Source: a virus. Taken from it: DNA of 24,844 nucleotides. Positions 5,605 to 13,098 of this stretch are shown in pieces. The notes beneath the pieces were generated by a model. The model saw only the letters and a list, made by a program, of their open reading frames with translations. It ran no database searches and was not told the DNA's origin. The DNA lies in IMG/VR virus record IMGVR_UViG_3300042914_002219, positions 1 through 24,844 of that record; one strand, 5' to 3'. A program made the position numbers and the translations under genes. Within the stretch, counting starts at the first letter, position 1. Each line of letters opens with the position of its first letter.

Positions 5605-6368
5605 TGCTGAACTTCTTCCTGCCGTGGAACCCGCCGCACAAGGATGGTGAGGCGATCGCCAACAGCTTCTTCGGTGCCACCGTTGTCAGGCATGGTCATC
5701 CGCTGGCCGACAACAACATGCACTACGGCATCCTGCACGGCGGGACGGACATCAAGAACCGCTGCCGAGCAGAGAACAAGCACTGGATCCATGTCGACCA
5801 TGGCCAGATCGGCGGCGCTCACGGTCCCGGTGACCTGACGGGGTACTACCGGTTTTCCCGCGGACACCGCAGCAACATCTACCGCGAGCCATCCCCGAGG
5901 GACCGGTATCGACTCAAGAAGCTGCCGGTCAAGCAATTGCCCTGGAGGCAACTGGACAAGCGCCGGTTCATTGCCTACCAGCCGCCGAGCCAGTTCATGG
6001 TCCACTACTGCCGTCTGCCTCCGGACTTCGATGCCAAGTGGCTCAGGGTCGCCCAGGAGTTCTGGCCAGAGCATGAGATCAAGGTCATGGACAAGGGCAA
6101 GAAGGACGAGTCGTTCTTCGAGGCGATCGACGGGTTTGTCTCGTTCGACAGCGGTCTTGCCTGCGAGTGCCTTCAGCGTGGCATCCAGATCCTGATGACG
6201 GCCAGGGACACCTGGTGGCCAAACTTCAAGTTCACGGACGAGAACCGCGAGAAGGTCCTGGCCTATCTTGCCGGCCGAAACTTCACCATCGACGAGATGC
6301 AGACCGGCGAGGCGCTGTTTCATCTGATCGACAACGGCGAGATCGTTGTCAGGAAGGGGGTCGCATAA
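5601..6368 (+). CDS. Putative GT-B-like glycosyltransferase or capsule-type sugar protein, 255 aa
   Basis: The N-terminal half has IHVDHGQIGGAH and DLTGYYRFSRGHRSNIY. The C-terminal half has a Rossmann-like run with FVSFDSGLACECLQRGIQIL (about 179-198), resembling the SxxxxECLxxG nucleotide-sugar-binding signature of capsule and surface-polysaccharide GT-B enzymes. The full two-domain GT-B length (usually above 300 residues) is not reached, so this may be a reduced or divergent enzyme or a non-catalytic relative. It starts with ATGATG overlapping the previous stop, and its TAA overlaps the next ATG. Its final codons (DNGEIVVRKGVA) recur as a fragment after the next gene, evidence of a rearrangement here. 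The link to sugar chemistry rests partly on the neighbouring glycosyltransferases. Confidence 0.55.
   Translation: MMLNFFLPWNPPHKDGEAIANSFFGATVVRHGHPLADNNMHYGILHGGTDIKNRCRAENKHWIHVDHGQIGGAHGPGDLTGYYRFSRGHRSNIYREPSPRDRYRLKKLPVKQLPWRQLDKRRFIAYQPPSQFMVHYCRLPPDFDAKWLRVAQEFWPEHEIKVMDKGKKDESFFEAIDGFVSFDSGLACECLQRGIQILMTARDTWWPNFKFTDENREKVLAYLAGRNFTIDEMQTGEALFHLIDNGEIVVRKGVA
6328..6366 (+). repeat. Direct repeat flanking the XF1762 gene, left copy (39 bp)
   Basis: The end of the 5601-6368 gene, from TCGACAACGGCGAGATCG to GGGGGTCGCAT, recurs at 6845-6880 with one 3-base indel and one substitution. Both copies carry an AAGGGGG ribosome site immediately before the following start codon. The two copies bracket the XF1762 gene almost exactly. 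Confidence 0.8.
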
Positions 6369-6832
6369 TGGAAGGGCGACTTGTTATCGTCCCGGTCAGT
6401 CTAAAAGAAGCCCAAGACTTCATTTTAAGCTACCATCGACACAACAAGCCGCCAGTTGGTCACAAGTTTTCGGTTGGCGTCGCGGGGGCAGATGGTTTGG
6501 TTGGCGTAGCAATTGTTGGGAGGCCGGTTGCTCGTGGTGCTCAAGACGGTTCTACGTTGGAGGTGCTGCGAGTGTGCGTTGCCCCAAATACGCAAAAGGG
6601 CGCTTGCTCAATGCTTTATCAAACGTGTTGGAGAGCCGCGAAGGCAATGGGCTATCAGCGATTGATAACCTACACACTTCAATCCGAAAGCGGCGCTAGC
6701 TTACGGGGCGCGGGGTGGAAGATTGTTGCGGAATTGGCTGCGCGCAACCCAAAGCAATGGCAGAACAGGCAAAACCGAGATTGGCAGTCTGTAGTCGGTC
6801 AATCAAAAATCAGATGGGAGGCAACATCGTGA
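6368..6832 (+). CDS. XF1762-family protein (acetyltransferase-like), 154 aa
   Basis: The sequence has the hallmarks of the phage XF1762 family: VPVSLKEAQDFI near the start, YHRHNKPPVGHKFSVGV (about 22-38), VGVAIVGRPVAR, EVLRVCVAP, ACSMLYQTCWRAAKAMGYQR and a C-terminal SLRGAGW. The fold is predicted to be GNAT-like (the RAAKAMGYQRLITYT and GxSLRxxGW segments fit an N-acetyltransferase core), but the substrate of the family is not known to me. Start ATG 6368 overlaps the upstream TAA. Codon usage is visibly more A/T-rich than its neighbours (many TTA, CAA, GTT, ATT), and it is bracketed by a near-exact repeat, so I infer late acquisition as a moron-like gene. Confidence 0.88.
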   Translation: MEGRLVIVPVSLKEAQDFILSYHRHNKPPVGHKFSVGVAGADGLVGVAIVGRPVARGAQDGSTLEVLRVCVAPNTQKGACSMLYQTCWRAAKAMGYQRLITYTLQSESGASLRGAGWKIVAELAARNPKQWQNRQNRDWQSVVGQSKIRWEATS

Positions 6833-6882
6833 TCTTCTGTGAGGTCGACAACGGCGAGATCGTCAGCAAGGGGGTCGCATGA
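6829..6882 (+). pseudogene. Remnant of the 3' end of the GT-B-like gene (17 codons)
   Basis: After the XF1762 stop, a short frame from GTG 6829 encodes VIFCEVDNGEIVSKGVA and then stops. The last 11 residues match the C-terminus of the 5601-6368 protein (DNGEIVVRKGVA) apart from one gap and one change. It has no function as a protein that I can see, but it retains the AAGGGGG ribosome site that serves the next gene at 6879. Confidence 0.6.
6845..6880 (+). repeat. Direct repeat flanking the XF1762 gene, right copy (36 bp)
   Basis: Partner of the repeat at 6328-6366. It lies between the XF1762 gene and the nuclease gene and supplies the nuclease gene's ribosome site. The pair would allow deletion of XF1762 by recombination. 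Confidence 0.8.
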
Positions 6883-7208
6883 TCAAGGCAAAGTCGGCCA
6901 AGGCCAAAGGCCGGAAGCTGGAGCAATGGATCGTCAAGCAGTTCGAGGCACTCGGCCTGACTGCCCGACGCCAGCCCGGCAGCGGCGCGTTTGACGCCTT
7001 TCCTCACGATGTCGAGGCCCGGCTCAGGGACGGTCAGCCCGTCCTGGTCGAGGCCAAGCAGCGGAAGAAGGACGCCTGGGCAACGGGCGAGCGGTGGATC
7101 GGGAGCGCCGACATCCTGGTGGTCAGAATCGACCCCGAGCCGGGCAAGCAGCTCAACGAGCCGCGCGTCTACATGAAGTGGTCAACCTTCGAAAGGCTGG
7201 TCAGATGA
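6879..7208 (+). CDS. Holliday-junction-resolvase-like PD-(D/E)xK nuclease, 109 aa
   Basis: The small basic protein has the layout of archaeal Hjc-type resolvases found in phages. It has an N-terminal Lys-rich helix with E15 (AKGRKLEQWIVKQF), then RRQPGSGAFDAFPHDVEARL with acidic D39/D44, then the central ExK motif VEAKQRK (E58, K60). In the family these acidic residues and the Lys bind metal and cleave branched DNA. Length is typical (about 110 residues). It could trim branched replication intermediates before packaging, as T4 gp49 and T7 gp3 do, which fits its place next to terminase. Coupled to the next gene by ATGA. Ribosome site AAGGGGG lies in the repeat. Confidence 0.75.
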   Translation: MIKAKSAKAKGRKLEQWIVKQFEALGLTARRQPGSGAFDAFPHDVEARLRDGQPVLVEAKQRKKDAWATGERWIGSADILVVRIDPEPGKQLNEPRVYMKWSTFERLVR

Positions 7209-7786
7209 AGATCAACGACTACGCCAGGGAGCGCAACATCAACCCCATCAGGCTCAACCTTGGATGCGGCGGCCGACTTTTCGACGGGTGGGTCAACATC
7301 GACAAGTACCCGCACAATGCACGGGACACCGCCCGCGGCGCTGGCGAACCCGACATTTACGAAGACATCTGCGACTTGCCAGTCCTGGACGGCACCGTCG
7401 ATCAGATCATGCTGGTTCACGTGGTCGAGCATTTCACCCGCTGGCAGACCATCGACAATCTGAAGCACTGGGCCTGCAAGCTTCGGGATCGTGGCCTGCT
7501 CATTGTCGAGATGCCCGACCTGGACAAGTGCATTGAGTGGTACTTGAAGGGCAAGGAGGCCCCTCACATCGACACCGCCATTGGCAAGCAGAACATGGGC
7601 AAGACCCAGTTCTACGGCAACCAATGGGATCGGCTGGACTACGAGACGCATCGCTACGTCTGGACCGTCAGCGAGTTCATCCGCGAGCTGAACCGTGCCG
7701 GGTTCTGGATCAAGGAAGCCAGCCACGACGCCAGATTTCACCAGAAGGGCCGCGACATGTGGGTCGTGGCGGAGAAGGTCACATGA
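7205..7786 (+). CDS. Class I SAM methyltransferase, COG4627-like, 193 aa
   Basis: Start ATG 7205 overlaps the previous stop (ATGA). Motif I is RLNLGCGG (16-23), followed by FDGWVNIDKYP, where the acidic residue binds the ribose of SAM. IYEDICDLPVLDGTVDQIML and VHVVEHF follow as motifs II-III, then RGLLIVEMPDL. The LNLGCG...GWVNID...DEI...HVLEHF pattern is that of predicted SAM-dependent methyltransferases often found in O-antigen and capsule clusters, acting on sugars or small molecules. No DNA-methyltransferase catalytic motif (DPPY, PCQ) is present. C-terminal residues about 140-193 form the likely substrate cap. Confidence 0.82.
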   Translation: MKINDYARERNINPIRLNLGCGGRLFDGWVNIDKYPHNARDTARGAGEPDIYEDICDLPVLDGTVDQIMLVHVVEHFTRWQTIDNLKHWACKLRDRGLLIVEMPDLDKCIEWYLKGKEAPHIDTAIGKQNMGKTQFYGNQWDRLDYETHRYVWTVSEFIRELNRAGFWIKEASHDARFHQKGRDMWVVAEKVT

Positions 7787-8289
7787 GCAACGTCGAACTC
7801 TACCGCCAGATGCACAGCCAGGGACACTTTCCGGGCCACAGCACCAAGAAATACAGCGGCATCATCAAGGGATTGGTGCAGAAGTACGACGCCAAGACCC
7901 TGCTGGACTTCGGCAGCGGCAAGGGGATGCAGTACGACGAGCAGAAACTGCACGAGGAGTGGGGCATCCCAAAGCCAACCCTGTACGACCCCGCCGTCAA
8001 GGGCATCGAAAGCCTGCCCAACGCGCTCCGGCCGTTCGATGGGGTCATCTGCTGCGACGTTCTGGAGCATCTTGCAGGCAAGGAACTGGCTGCCGCCGTG
8101 TTCGATGCCTCGATCCGGGCCAAAAAGTTCGTGTTCTTCGCGATTTCGACGCGCGCGGCCAAGAAGACGCTTCCGGACGGCCGAAACGCCCATCTGACCA
8201 TCCAGAGTCCTGATTGGTGGCAAGGATTCGTGACCAGTTTGGCCTTTGGAGGACCGGAAATTGTGCTGAACTTTGACCCAGGGGGCTGA
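7783..8289 (+). CDS. Second SAM-dependent methyltransferase, 168 aa
   Basis: This protein, from ATG 7783, has motif I LLDFGSGKG (40-48), an acidic residue in PTLYDPAVKG, and ICCDVLEHL, the post-motif segment. It is shorter and unlike the preceding methyltransferase, so it is not a simple duplicate. No nucleic-acid methylase motif is seen. It begins with EL YRQMHSQGHFPG-like residues that may form a substrate lid. Coupled to the previous gene by ATGA and followed one base later by the glycosyltransferase, it probably decorates the same product. The target is unknown. Confidence 0.78.
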   Translation: MSNVELYRQMHSQGHFPGHSTKKYSGIIKGLVQKYDAKTLLDFGSGKGMQYDEQKLHEEWGIPKPTLYDPAVKGIESLPNALRPFDGVICCDVLEHLAGKELAAAVFDASIRAKKFVFFAISTRAAKKTLPDGRNAHLTIQSPDWWQGFVTSLAFGGPEIVLNFDPGG

Positions 8290-8290
8290 A

Positions 8291-9028
8291 ATGGACCCGT
8301 TTCCGTATTGGATCGGCTACGACAGCAGGGAGAAGGACGCCTTCGATGTCTGTTCCTTCTCCTGTCAGCGAAAATCCTCCGTTCCGCTCTACATCCGCGC
8401 CCTGAAGCACGGCGAACTGAGGCATTCCGGCCTGTTCTACCGGGAATGGCGGGTTGACGGGCAGACGGGGCGCATGTTCGACACCCTGGATGGCAAGCCG
8501 TTCTCGACGGAGTTTGCCTTCACCCGGTTCCTGGTGCCGGCGCTTCAGCGGTACAAGGGTTGGGCGCTGTTCACCGACTGCGACATCCTCTGGCTGGGCG
8601 ATGTGGCCGAGCTGATTGGCCTGGCGGACGACAAGTTCGCCGTGATGGTGGTCAAGCACAACTACGCGCCGCGCAACCAGGTCAAAATGGATGGCCAGGC
8701 CCAGCAGAACTACCCGCGGAAGAACTGGTCGTCCGTGATCCTGTGGAACTGCGGGCATGAGGCGAACAAGAAGCTGTCCGCTCAGTACGTCAACACGGCG
8801 CCGGGATGGGCCTTGCATGGCTTTTCCTGGCTGCAGGACAACGAGATCGGGGCGCTGCCGGAGAGCTGGAACTTCCTGGCAGGCCATAGCAACAGGTCGG
8901 TGTCGCCCAAGGTCATGCACTTCACCGAGGGCGGCCCGTGGTTCGATCACATGAAGGATGTGCCATTTGCCGGCTGGTGGACGAGCGAGTTCGACCACAT
9001 GCTGGCCTCAGAGGGGAAATTCGAATGA
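8291..9028 (+). CDS. GT-A-type glycosyltransferase, 245 aa
   Basis: Chosen start is ATG 8291, preceded by AGGGGGC; an in-frame ATG at 8273 lies inside the previous gene. The GT-A signature is the metal-binding DxD motif FTDCDILWLGD (D96-C97-D98) after TRFLVPALQRYKGWALF. A WNCGHEANKKL-like segment and the C-terminal HFTEGGPWFDHM (a His/acidic pair of the kind that completes metal binding in GT8-like enzymes) support this. I infer transfer of a sugar from a nucleotide-sugar donor. Acceptor unknown. The lack of a signal peptide or transmembrane segment indicates a cytoplasmic enzyme. Confidence 0.78.
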   Translation: MDPFPYWIGYDSREKDAFDVCSFSCQRKSSVPLYIRALKHGELRHSGLFYREWRVDGQTGRMFDTLDGKPFSTEFAFTRFLVPALQRYKGWALFTDCDILWLGDVAELIGLADDKFAVMVVKHNYAPRNQVKMDGQAQQNYPRKNWSSVILWNCGHEANKKLSAQYVNTAPGWALHGFSWLQDNEIGALPESWNFLAGHSNRSVSPKVMHFTEGGPWFDHMKDVPFAGWWTSEFDHMLASEGKFE

Positions 9029-10968
9029 AAATCATGGTCATAACGAGTTGGTCTGATGCTGGTTTTGAACTTTACGGCAGGAGGTTCGCCGAGACCGCGC
9101 ACGAGTTCTTCCATGACAGCATGGACCTGACGATCGTCACGGACGAGGATTTGTCGCAGGACCAGGGGTTCCGCGACTTCATGGCCAGACATGCCAGCAG
9201 GCGCATGGATGCCTCGGCGCCGGGCTACGACTACCGGCAGGACCTGCTCCGGTTTGCCCACAAGATCTTCGCCCTGAAGGTCGGCCTGTCGGCTGCGAGA
9301 GACTACGATTACCTCGTCTGGCTCGACGGCGATATCGAGACCCGAAAGAAGATCAACGCCGAATTTCTGATGCAGATCTGCCCGCAGGACAAGGACGGGG
9401 CGCTTCTGTCTCGGGCCGGATCCGCTCCGCATCCGGAGTGCGGGTTCATGTCCTTCAACCTCCGGCGCAAGGGCGGTCACCTGCTCAGCCGCTACGTCGA
9501 GTTCTACGAAAAGGACGAAGTCCTGAAGCTCTCGGAGCTGCACGACAGCCATGTCTTCATGGCGATGATCGTGGCGCATGTTCAGGCGTTCCAGTCCGAT
9601 TGGCACGATCTTTGCCCGATCGGCGGTGGACCGTATGGCCTGGATGCCTTCGAGAACTCGGTCCTCAACGACTACTTCGTCCACAAGAAGGGCGCCCGCA
9701 AGTCTGCCCTGACGAACGCCGATATCCTCGCCAGACTGCTTGGCGACAAGGTGGCGAAGATCTGCAAGCCGGATGCCATCACCGACGACCCGGTGATCGT
9801 CCTGGACTGCGACATGCAGCCTGTCGAGCTGCTGCGTGAGGCGGTCCAGAAGCTGGCAGGCAGGACGGTGATCTACCGGGGCTGGTACTCGTCCGACGAG
9901 CGTGGCGCGCATGTCGATACCACCCGCTACGGCATCAACACCGTCGTGACCGATCTGGTGGCCTTCGAGAGCATCGAACTGGCCGCCGGTGGCGGGTTCA
10001 TCCACATGGCGGTGGGGAAGGACTATCCGATCCCGGCTGACCTGCCCGTGTTCCGGCAGCGGGAACTTGAGGTCATGACCAAGGAGCAGGCCAAGGCGCT
10101 GACCGGCGGGGCCTACTCGACCAACATGCTGGTCAAGACCCAGAACTGCGTCCCGAACGAGACCATCCAGGCCAACATCCAGGGAAACCTGGGGCTCATC
10201 AAGAAGTGGGTCCGGGCGCTCCTTCCGCATCGCCGCCGGGCGATCATCGTGTCGGCCGGGCCGTCGCTCGATCTGCCCGAGACCATGGACGCCATCAGGA
10301 TGGAACTAAATTCGGGCGCCGTCCTGTTCTGCGTCAAGCACTCCCATGCCAAGCTCCTGGCAGCCGGGATCGTTCCCTTCGGATGCGTCCTGCTGGACCC
10401 GCGCCCGCATGAGGGCATCAGTACCCATGGGGTGCCGCGGGCTGAGCTTCTGCCGGAGGCGCATCCAGAAGTGACCTACTTCGTGGCGTCGATGGTCGAC
10501 CCCTCGACCACCAAGAGGCTTCTGGATACCGGTGGGAAGGTGGTCGGGTGGCATGCGGCGGTCGGGGCCAACGAGGTGGCGGTGTTGCCCGAGGATCACA
10601 AGAAAATGCTCATGGGGGGCGGATCTTCGTCTGCCGGCAGGGCTATGATCCTGGCTTGGCAGTTCCTGGGGTTCTCTTCGATCGGGTTGTATGCCTTCGA
10701 CTCGTGCCATTTCGATGAGGGCAAGCTCGACAAGAACGCCAGGCACCAAGACGGGACGGAGAAGTACTTCGCCATGGAAGTTGGCGTCGGGGACCTGAAG
10801 AAGACGTTCTGGACCGACCGCGACATTCTCTGCCAGGCGCAAGACTTCACCCGGTTCCTGCAAGAGACGCCCTGGATTCCGTGGGACGCGCACGGGCCGG
10901 GGATGGTGGCTTGGGTGTGGCAGTCTTCCAAGGGGCGGTTGCCCCGGTTCGAGGATGAGTTCGCATGA
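9025..10968 (+). CDS. Two-domain GT-A plus DUF115/MptE-like (Maf-type) protein, 647 aa
   Basis: Start ATG 9025 overlaps the previous stop, with GAGGGG upstream. Domain 1 (about 1-300) is a GT-A glycosyltransferase with DxD motif WLDGDIE (D101-G102-D103) and an LSRAG...PECGFMSFN acceptor-side segment. Domain 2 (about 395-620) begins RRRAIIVSAGPSLDLPETMD (G412-P413-S414-L415-D416). VLFCVKHSHAKLLAAGIVPF follows, the nucleotide-sugar binding pattern of the DUF115/MptE-like domain of flagellar Maf proteins, which transfer nonulosonic acids such as pseudaminic acid to flagellin. A later GGGSSSAGRAMILAW and IGLYAFDSCHF fit the same domain. Fusion of the two domains in a phage gene placed before the portal is unusual. 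I infer a protein- or glycan-modifying bifunctional transferase; donor and acceptor cannot be read from sequence. Confidence 0.75.
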   Translation: MKIMVITSWSDAGFELYGRRFAETAHEFFHDSMDLTIVTDEDLSQDQGFRDFMARHASRRMDASAPGYDYRQDLLRFAHKIFALKVGLSAARDYDYLVWLDGDIETRKKINAEFLMQICPQDKDGALLSRAGSAPHPECGFMSFNLRRKGGHLLSRYVEFYEKDEVLKLSELHDSHVFMAMIVAHVQAFQSDWHDLCPIGGGPYGLDAFENSVLNDYFVHKKGARKSALTNADILARLLGDKVAKICKPDAITDDPVIVLDCDMQPVELLREAVQKLAGRTVIYRGWYSSDERGAHVDTTRYGINTVVTDLVAFESIELAAGGGFIHMAVGKDYPIPADLPVFRQRELEVMTKEQAKALTGGAYSTNMLVKTQNCVPNETIQANIQGNLGLIKKWVRALLPHRRRAIIVSAGPSLDLPETMDAIRMELNSGAVLFCVKHSHAKLLAAGIVPFGCVLLDPRPHEGISTHGVPRAELLPEAHPEVTYFVASMVDPSTTKRLLDTGGKVVGWHAAVGANEVAVLPEDHKKMLMGGGSSSAGRAMILAWQFLGFSSIGLYAFDSCHFDEGKLDKNARHQDGTEKYFAMEVGVGDLKKTFWTDRDILCQAQDFTRFLQETPWIPWDAHGPGMVAWVWQSSKGRLPRFEDEFA

Positions 10969-13097
10969 ACGACCGCAAGTGGCGGGGTGACAGCGAGAAG
11001 ATCAAGCCGAAGCGCCGGCAAGCCCTGTCGGCCTTCCTGGTCAACATCGCCGAGTCCCTGGATGCCGAGCAACGGCGCCAGATTGCCGCCATCTGCCTGG
11101 AGGACTTCAAGTCAGACCGCATGTCCCGGTCTGGCTGGGACGCCATGCATGCCGACTGGGTGTCGGTCTACAACCAGCAGGACAGCGCCATCTACAAGCC
11201 CTGGGAAGGCAGTTCGAGCGAGAGCCTGGGCCTGCTGACCGAGGCTTGCAACTCGTTCCAGGCCAGGGCCTACAAGTCGTTCTTCCCGTCTCGGATGCCG
11301 GTCGCGGCCATCCCGGTCGGCCCCCAGGACCCGGAGACGGCGGCGCGGGCCAAGCGGGTCGGTCAGTACCTGCAATGGTCGCTGTTCGTGAAGGACCAGT
11401 CCTACAAGGAGGACAAGGCGGCGATGCTGCTGCGGGTCGCGGTCCACGGCAGCGACTTCAGCAAGACCTACTTCGACCCGGTCCTGAACAAGATCCAGGT
11501 GCGGCCGGTCAAGGCAGAGGACCTCTTCGTCGCCTACTCTGCAGGGCCGGTGAACATCGAGGACGTTCCCCGCAAGACGGAACTGATCCACCTGCAACTG
11601 AACGACGGGCGCATCCGGGCCTCTGAGGGCTACTTCCTGGCAGCCCCCGAGCCGATGATGATCGGCCAGCTTCGGTCGCCCATCCAGGACCAGAACGACC
11701 AGGACAGCGGCATCGTCCAGATCCAGTCCGAGAGCGACGACTACGCCCAGATCATCGAGCAGCACCGGGACCTTGACCTGGACGGTGACGGCATTGCCGA
11801 GCCCTACAAGGTCTGGGTCGATGTAACCTCGGAGGAACTTCTCCGAATCGAGGTGCGCTACGAGGTCGATGAGACCGGCCGCCCAACCAATGGCCGCTTG
11901 CCGATCGAGGAGTACACCCACTACCGCTTCCTGGTGAACCCGGACGGTTTCTACGGCTACGGCCTGGGCTTCATGCTGGGCAACACGAACATCGCCATCA
12001 ACAAGCTTCTGCGGCAGTTCATCGACGCCACGACGCTGTCGATCGCCGGCAACATGTCGGGCTTCATCTCCGAGAGCCTGAACATCAACAAGGGGCCGGT
12101 GAAGATCGAGCTTGGCTCCTTCAAGTCGGTCTCGGCCAGCACGGACGACATCCAGAATGGCATCAAGACGCTGTCGTTCCCGCCGCCCCCGCCGACGGTC
12201 ATGCAGGCGATCGGGATGCTGGAGGCCAGGGCGCAGCGCATCGGCGCCACCACGGACGCGGCATCGGGCGATGTGCAGAAGGTCCTTCAGCCCAACACGG
12301 TCAGCCAGCTCATCGACCAGGCCCTGGTGGTCTTCACCTCGGTCCAAGAGTTCCTGCTGAACAGCTGGTCGAAGGAACTGAACAAGATCTACCGCCTGCA
12401 CGGCCTGTACTTCCGCGGCTACGAGGCGTTTGTCACGTTGACGCCGGACGGGACCGAGCAGAACGAGATCACCGGCGACGACTTCGCGGCCGACATGATG
12501 ATCATGCCGGTAGCCGATCCCCGGCTGGCAAGTCAGCAGGCCAGGGTGCAGAAGGCGCAGTTCCTGTTCGAGTTCGCCACCAAGAACCCGTTGATTGCCA
12601 ACAACCCGCAGGCGCTCCTGGCGGTGTCGCGCAGACTCCTGGAGGAGATGGAGATCGAGCAGATCGACACCCTCCTGCCGCGCAGCCCGGAGGAGATCCC
12701 GCCGTCCCCGCCGGATCCGAAGGTGGTTGCCGAGCAGCAGAAGCTTCAGTTTGAGGCGCAGAAGCTCCAGGCCCAACTGGCCATGGACCAGCAGCGGATG
12801 CAGATCGAAGCGCAGATCAACGCGCAGCGCCTTCAGATGGAACAGGCGATGCAGCAGATGCGGATCGAAAACGAGCGTCTGATCGCCCAGGAGAAGCTGG
12901 CCCTGGAGCGTGAGATCGAGCAGATGAAGCTCGCCCTGAAGGCGGAATTGGACCGGGAGAAGCTTGTCCTGGATGCCCAGACCAAGCGCGAGGAGATGCA
13001 GGCTCGTAATTCCCCGCGCGAGGTGAAGATCACCTCCGAGCCACGGGAGATCAAGGTCATGTCCGAACCGCGCGAAATCGTACTGAGGAGAGGCTGA
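10965..13097 (+). CDS. Portal protein with long C-terminal coiled coil, 710 aa
   Basis: The dodecameric portal through which terminase pumps DNA and to which the tail attaches. The sequence follows the portal pattern: an N-terminal helical region, KPWEGSSSESLGLLTEACNS, then a wing-and-stem central part (VAVHGSDFSKTYFDP, EEYTHYRFLVNPDGFYGYGL, then GNTNIAINKLLRQFIDATTL), and RIGATTDAASGDVQKVLQPN. Residues about 585-676 form a Gln/Glu-rich coiled coil. The extreme C-terminus has three near-copies of a nine-residue unit beginning PRE(V/I): PREVKITSE, PREIKVMSE, PREIVLRRG. The start overlaps the previous stop as ATGA. Large portals of this length are typical of podo- and sipho-like phages. Very likely correct, although the protein is not close to a well-known type. 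Confidence 0.9.
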   Translation: MNDRKWRGDSEKIKPKRRQALSAFLVNIAESLDAEQRRQIAAICLEDFKSDRMSRSGWDAMHADWVSVYNQQDSAIYKPWEGSSSESLGLLTEACNSFQARAYKSFFPSRMPVAAIPVGPQDPETAARAKRVGQYLQWSLFVKDQSYKEDKAAMLLRVAVHGSDFSKTYFDPVLNKIQVRPVKAEDLFVAYSAGPVNIEDVPRKTELIHLQLNDGRIRASEGYFLAAPEPMMIGQLRSPIQDQNDQDSGIVQIQSESDDYAQIIEQHRDLDLDGDGIAEPYKVWVDVTSEELLRIEVRYEVDETGRPTNGRLPIEEYTHYRFLVNPDGFYGYGLGFMLGNTNIAINKLLRQFIDATTLSIAGNMSGFISESLNINKGPVKIELGSFKSVSASTDDIQNGIKTLSFPPPPPTVMQAIGMLEARAQRIGATTDAASGDVQKVLQPNTVSQLIDQALVVFTSVQEFLLNSWSKELNKIYRLHGLYFRGYEAFVTLTPDGTEQNEITGDDFAADMMIMPVADPRLASQQARVQKAQFLFEFATKNPLIANNPQALLAVSRRLLEEMEIEQIDTLLPRSPEEIPPSPPDPKVVAEQQKLQFEAQKLQAQLAMDQQRMQIEAQINAQRLQMEQAMQQMRIENERLIAQEKLALEREIEQMKLALKAELDREKLVLDAQTKREEMQARNSPREVKITSEPREIKVMSEPREIVLRRG

Positions 13098-13098
13098 G

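Noticed and set aside
7205-8289. Methyltransferases as anti-restriction DNA methylases
   Set aside because: Neither has the DPPY/NPPY or PC motifs of DNA methylases; the first resembles glycan-cluster methyltransferases.
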